DNA of 64,000 bases from Bacillota bacterium. Its GTDB lineage: Bacteria > Bacillota > Clostridia > Acetivibrionales > DTU013. The stretch lies in the NCBI GenBank assembly GCA_023411715.1, contig JAEYOM010000201.1, positions 23,223 to 87,222 on the forward strand. The letters run 5' to 3'. The first letter of the stretch is position 1. Each line of letters opens with the position of its first letter. The position numbers and the translations under genes are program-made. Shown in pieces: positions 61,758 to 64,000 of the stretch. The notes under the pieces are model-generated. The model did not search any database, was not told the DNA's origin, and worked only from the letters and a program-made list of their open reading frames with translations.

Positions 61758-62780
61758 CTATGCTTTTATGCGTCGAATATCATTTCCTACAAACTTGAAT
61801 ATTTTAAAGCCGCCAGTAATCCTGGAAACGATTCTCTCATCATAATATTCAAATAATTCTTCTAGGTCAATATTTGTTGATATAATTATTTTACATGATT
61901 TCTTTATATCATTGGCCATACGAGTGTCGATAATATTCAACAACTCAGCATATCGCATTCCGCTTGGTGACTCTGTTCCAAGATCGTCAATTATAAGAAG
62001 GTCCGACTCAAGTATGTTGTTGTATAATGCAGATTCACAATTGTCATTATTGGCGGAATTAAACCTATACTCGTATATAGTGTTGAACAATGCAGGAGCT
62101 GTTTGATAAAGTACTGTATGGCCCCGTCTCATTAGTTCTATGGCGATACTACCGGCCATAAAGGTTTTACCAACTCCGGTCGGTCCGCTAAAAAGTAGGT
62201 TTTTTGTTTTGCTATCCTCAAAATTACTTGCAAAGTGCATACAACTCTCGAGAATACCCTGAATTTGATTTCGAGGAGTATTTTTGATACCGAATTTGCT
62301 TTCGTCGGCAACATTTGGGTAAAGGTCTGTTCGAAAGCTTTGAAAACCGTCGTTCCTTACAATACTCAGGTTGGACTGGTCGTAGAGTATGTCTATCAGC
62401 TGCTGCCTGTAGCAGGAACATACGGTATCGGGGCCGCCATCCGCCGATTTTATTATGCCTGTGTCCGAGCACTTTTCGCACTGATATGAGGGGTAAAGGC
62501 AATCCGGATCATAGCCGTATTTAGCCAGTATCCCGGCTTTTTCCGCCTTCAGGCCTTCGATTGTCTCTGAAAGCTTACTGGCGGCGCTGTCCGAAGGCAG
62601 CATTCCCATCAGTATTGCTTTGTTGTATTTAAAGCCCGCGTGGTTAATCTCGTCCTCTATCTCCTCAAGGCGCGGTATACTGTAGTAAAGCTGCGCTCTT
62701 CTAGTCTCTAGGTCATCCATCGCAGACTTGCGCCTTCTTTCATATTCACTTTTTATTGTCTGATATGCGTTGAAACTCAT
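61758..62780 (-). CDS. DnaI/DnaC-like helicase-loading ATPase
   Basis: AAA-type helicase loader of 340 residues. The N-terminal region has a zinc-like motif (QCEKCSDTGI ... CSCYRQ) as in DnaI, followed by Walker A FSGPTGVGKTFMAGSIAIEL, Walker B DLLIIDDLGTE and the arginine-containing DERIVSRITG. The frame is open further upstream to 62945 into the DnaD gene's 3' region, but the ATG at 62780 with AAGGAG twelve bases before it gives the expected size. It follows a DnaD gene, a pairing common to DNA replication loci in Firmicutes. Confidence 0.88.
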   Translation of the reverse strand: MSFNAYQTIKSEYERRRKSAMDDLETRRAQLYYSIPRLEEIEDEINHAGFKYNKAILMGMLPSDSAASKLSETIEGLKAEKAGILAKYGYDPDCLYPSYQCEKCSDTGIIKSADGGPDTVCSCYRQQLIDILYDQSNLSIVRNDGFQSFRTDLYPNVADESKFGIKNTPRNQIQGILESCMHFASNFEDSKTKNLLFSGPTGVGKTFMAGSIAIELMRRGHTVLYQTAPALFNTIYEYRFNSANNDNCESALYNNILESDLLIIDDLGTESPSGMRYAELLNIIDTRMANDIKKSCKIIISTNIDLEELFEYYDERIVSRITGGFKIFKFVGNDIRRIKA

Positions 62781-62799
62781 GACCAGTGACTTCTCCTTT

Positions 62800-63786
62800 T
62801 TACCTTTCGCTAAAATCTTCATAAAGCTTCTCAAAATCTTCATGACTATATTTTCGTTGTTTGAAGTTACCCTTCTGCGGAGCGGTATTGCCGCGAGTCT
62901 TTGACTTGACGGCTTCCGACGGCTTCCTGCCGTCCTCCGCCGCAATTATCTCTTCTCTGGTCTTATAGCCTTTTTCATGCCAGCTGGTCAGGATCCTGTT
63001 TATATATTCGAAACTTGGATTGACGGCGGAAGTCGTGCGCTTCAGCGCCAGCTCTATTATGCCGAAGTCATATCCGTATTCGACCACCCATTTTTCAACG
63101 TAGGCTTCTTCATACTCCGTAAGATAGCCCTGTTTCCGGAGCTTCTTCATTATCCTGCCGCGGATGTCCTTTACCTTCTGTGCCTCCATGGAGTACTTGT
63201 CGAGGTCGAAGCTGTTGTGTATGTTTTTACTGTGCCAGTTGTCAGCCACCTTCATTATATACTGGCGGGAAAGGCTGTAACCTGAACAATGCTCGAAAAG
63301 GGCGTACATGACATCCTCCTCGAACTGGTATTTGTCGAACCAGGAATCGATATCCGTGTACCAGGACGGCGACATGACGCCCTGGAAAAATGCGTTGTTG
63401 ATATTCGAAATGAAGCGGCTGCGCTTTTTGCTCCTTTCGTTGCTGAGCGCCGCGTCTTCCGGCGCGGACGTCGTTTTGGCCCTGTAGAGCTTTTTGATCT
63501 CCTTTTCCTTCAGATCAGTTATACTTATAACATGTTCATTCTGGCCTCTCGAGATCAGACCAATCTCTTCGAGACGAAAAAGAGCCTCCTTCACGCGTGA
63601 GGGCTGCAGTTCGAGCTTTTTGGCTATTTCATCGGACATCAGGCTCTTTTTGTACTTGCTTAAAAACTGGCAATATATGTATACTTTGACGAAGTCACTT
63701 TCCAGCGACGGCATGTATTCCGAAATAAAAATATCCGGTATGAGGCAGTCGGAGTACATTATAGATAAGTTCGCATCAAAAACCAT
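62800..63786 (-). CDS. DnaD-domain replication initiation protein
   Basis: A 328-residue protein with an N-terminal winged helix (LKLQPSRVKEALFRLEEIGLIS-type region near 50-75) and DnaD/DnaB_II domains toward the C-terminus (YEEAYVEKWVVEYGYDFGIIELALKRT and INRILTSWHEKGYKTREEI, the conserved YxxxIxxxW-like block). DnaD proteins help load the replicative helicase at origins or restart sites. It is the first of a two-gene unit with the DnaI-like gene. A TATAAT with extended TG lies upstream. Confidence 0.85.
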   Translation of the reverse strand: MVFDANLSIMYSDCLIPDIFISEYMPSLESDFVKVYIYCQFLSKYKKSLMSDEIAKKLELQPSRVKEALFRLEEIGLISRGQNEHVISITDLKEKEIKKLYRAKTTSAPEDAALSNERSKKRSRFISNINNAFFQGVMSPSWYTDIDSWFDKYQFEEDVMYALFEHCSGYSLSRQYIMKVADNWHSKNIHNSFDLDKYSMEAQKVKDIRGRIMKKLRKQGYLTEYEEAYVEKWVVEYGYDFGIIELALKRTTSAVNPSFEYINRILTSWHEKGYKTREEIIAAEDGRKPSEAVKSKTRGNTAPQKGNFKQRKYSHEDFEKLYEDFSER

Positions 63787-63906
63787 GTAATAACAACCTC
63801 ACAAATTCTAATAGGAGCGGGAATGAGCTGTGGCTTCAGCGTCAACAGGGCACATTCCTTGCATTGGACATTGAAGATATGTCCCTAAACTTTATTTTCC
63901 TCTTTC

Positions 63907-63934
63907 ATTATATCATACCCGCTACATCAGAAAA
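63907..63934 (-). promoter_or_regulatory. Candidate extended -10 promoter for the dnaD-dnaI unit
   Basis: On the minus strand TGATATAAT (-10 hexamer at 63907-63912) has an extended TG element. The -35 region 16 bases upstream reads TTTTCT, a poor match. The remainder of 63787-64000 holds nothing else I can identify. Confidence 0.5.
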
Positions 63935-64000
63935 GTGAAATTGTCTAAAGCTAAAGCAAATTATTCGGAATTAGTTCAAAATTATCCTACCTGGCGGATT

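Noticed and set aside
1..64000. tRNA, rRNA, CRISPR, prophage or intact insertion sequence
   Set aside because: No cloverleaf, repeat-spacer array, transposase motif or phage gene was found on either strand.

Overview
The window reads as a chromosomal segment of an anaerobic, endospore-forming member of the Clostridia. Support comes from sporulation and germination genes (bofA, a CotS-type coat kinase, yabG, a DUF3794-LysM coat protein, sleB-ypeB) together with anaerobic one-carbon and pyruvate enzymes (formate-tetrahydrofolate ligase, a long single-chain pyruvate:ferredoxin oxidoreductase) and SigA-type promoters. I see no tRNA, rRNA, CRISPR array, prophage or intact insertion sequence. The species cannot be named from the sequence alone.

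Layout. 1-2.5 kb: end of an M20 amidohydrolase gene and the two-subunit L-serine dehydratase. 2.6-12.8 kb: a carbohydrate-uptake style locus made of a YesM/YesN-type two-component pair, two CUT1-type permeases, a solute-binding lipoprotein, a creatininase-family hydrolase, an esterase and a ferredoxin-tailed aldo/keto reductase. 13-16.5 kb: a DUF2975 / Xre / DUF4173 / DUF4097 membrane-envelope cluster behind a strong promoter with repeated operator-like boxes. 16.6-23 kb (minus): gltD and gltB behind a leader that looks like an ANTAR-controlled antitermination element. 23-31 kb: small membrane and stress proteins, a PadR-DUF1700 unit with a broken or frameshifted 110-residue membrane protein, an oxidoreductase, a VanW protein, a Nudix hydrolase, DUF2508 and bofA. 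31.4-35 kb: nifJ with a structured leader, then a possible group II intron fragment just after its terminator. 35-38 kb: an OmpR-type two-component pair with a secreted PepSY-like protein. 38.5-46.8 kb: cotS-like, fhs (minus), yabG, veg (two consensus promoters in tandem), DUF3794-LysM, ispE, a GntR regulator and a small HMA protein.

47.2-52.4 kb holds the most unusual module: a two-domain AAA ATPase (degenerate first domain, complete second domain with an aromatic pore loop), a PspA/IM30 (bacterial ESCRT-III superfamily) protein, a membrane-anchored coiled-coil protein and a FapA-type DUF342 polymer protein. I suggest it is a membrane-remodelling system with a Vps4-like motor; that is inference. 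It runs into acpS, the YhaO/YhaN nuclease-ATPase pair and a lipoprotein whose NlpC/P60 domain has lost all three expected catalytic residues.

57-64 kb: a processive diacylglycerol glycosyltransferase (minus), sleB-ypeB preceded by a nest of inverted repeats, a CPBP membrane protease, and DnaI/DnaC-like and DnaD-like replication genes on the minus strand.
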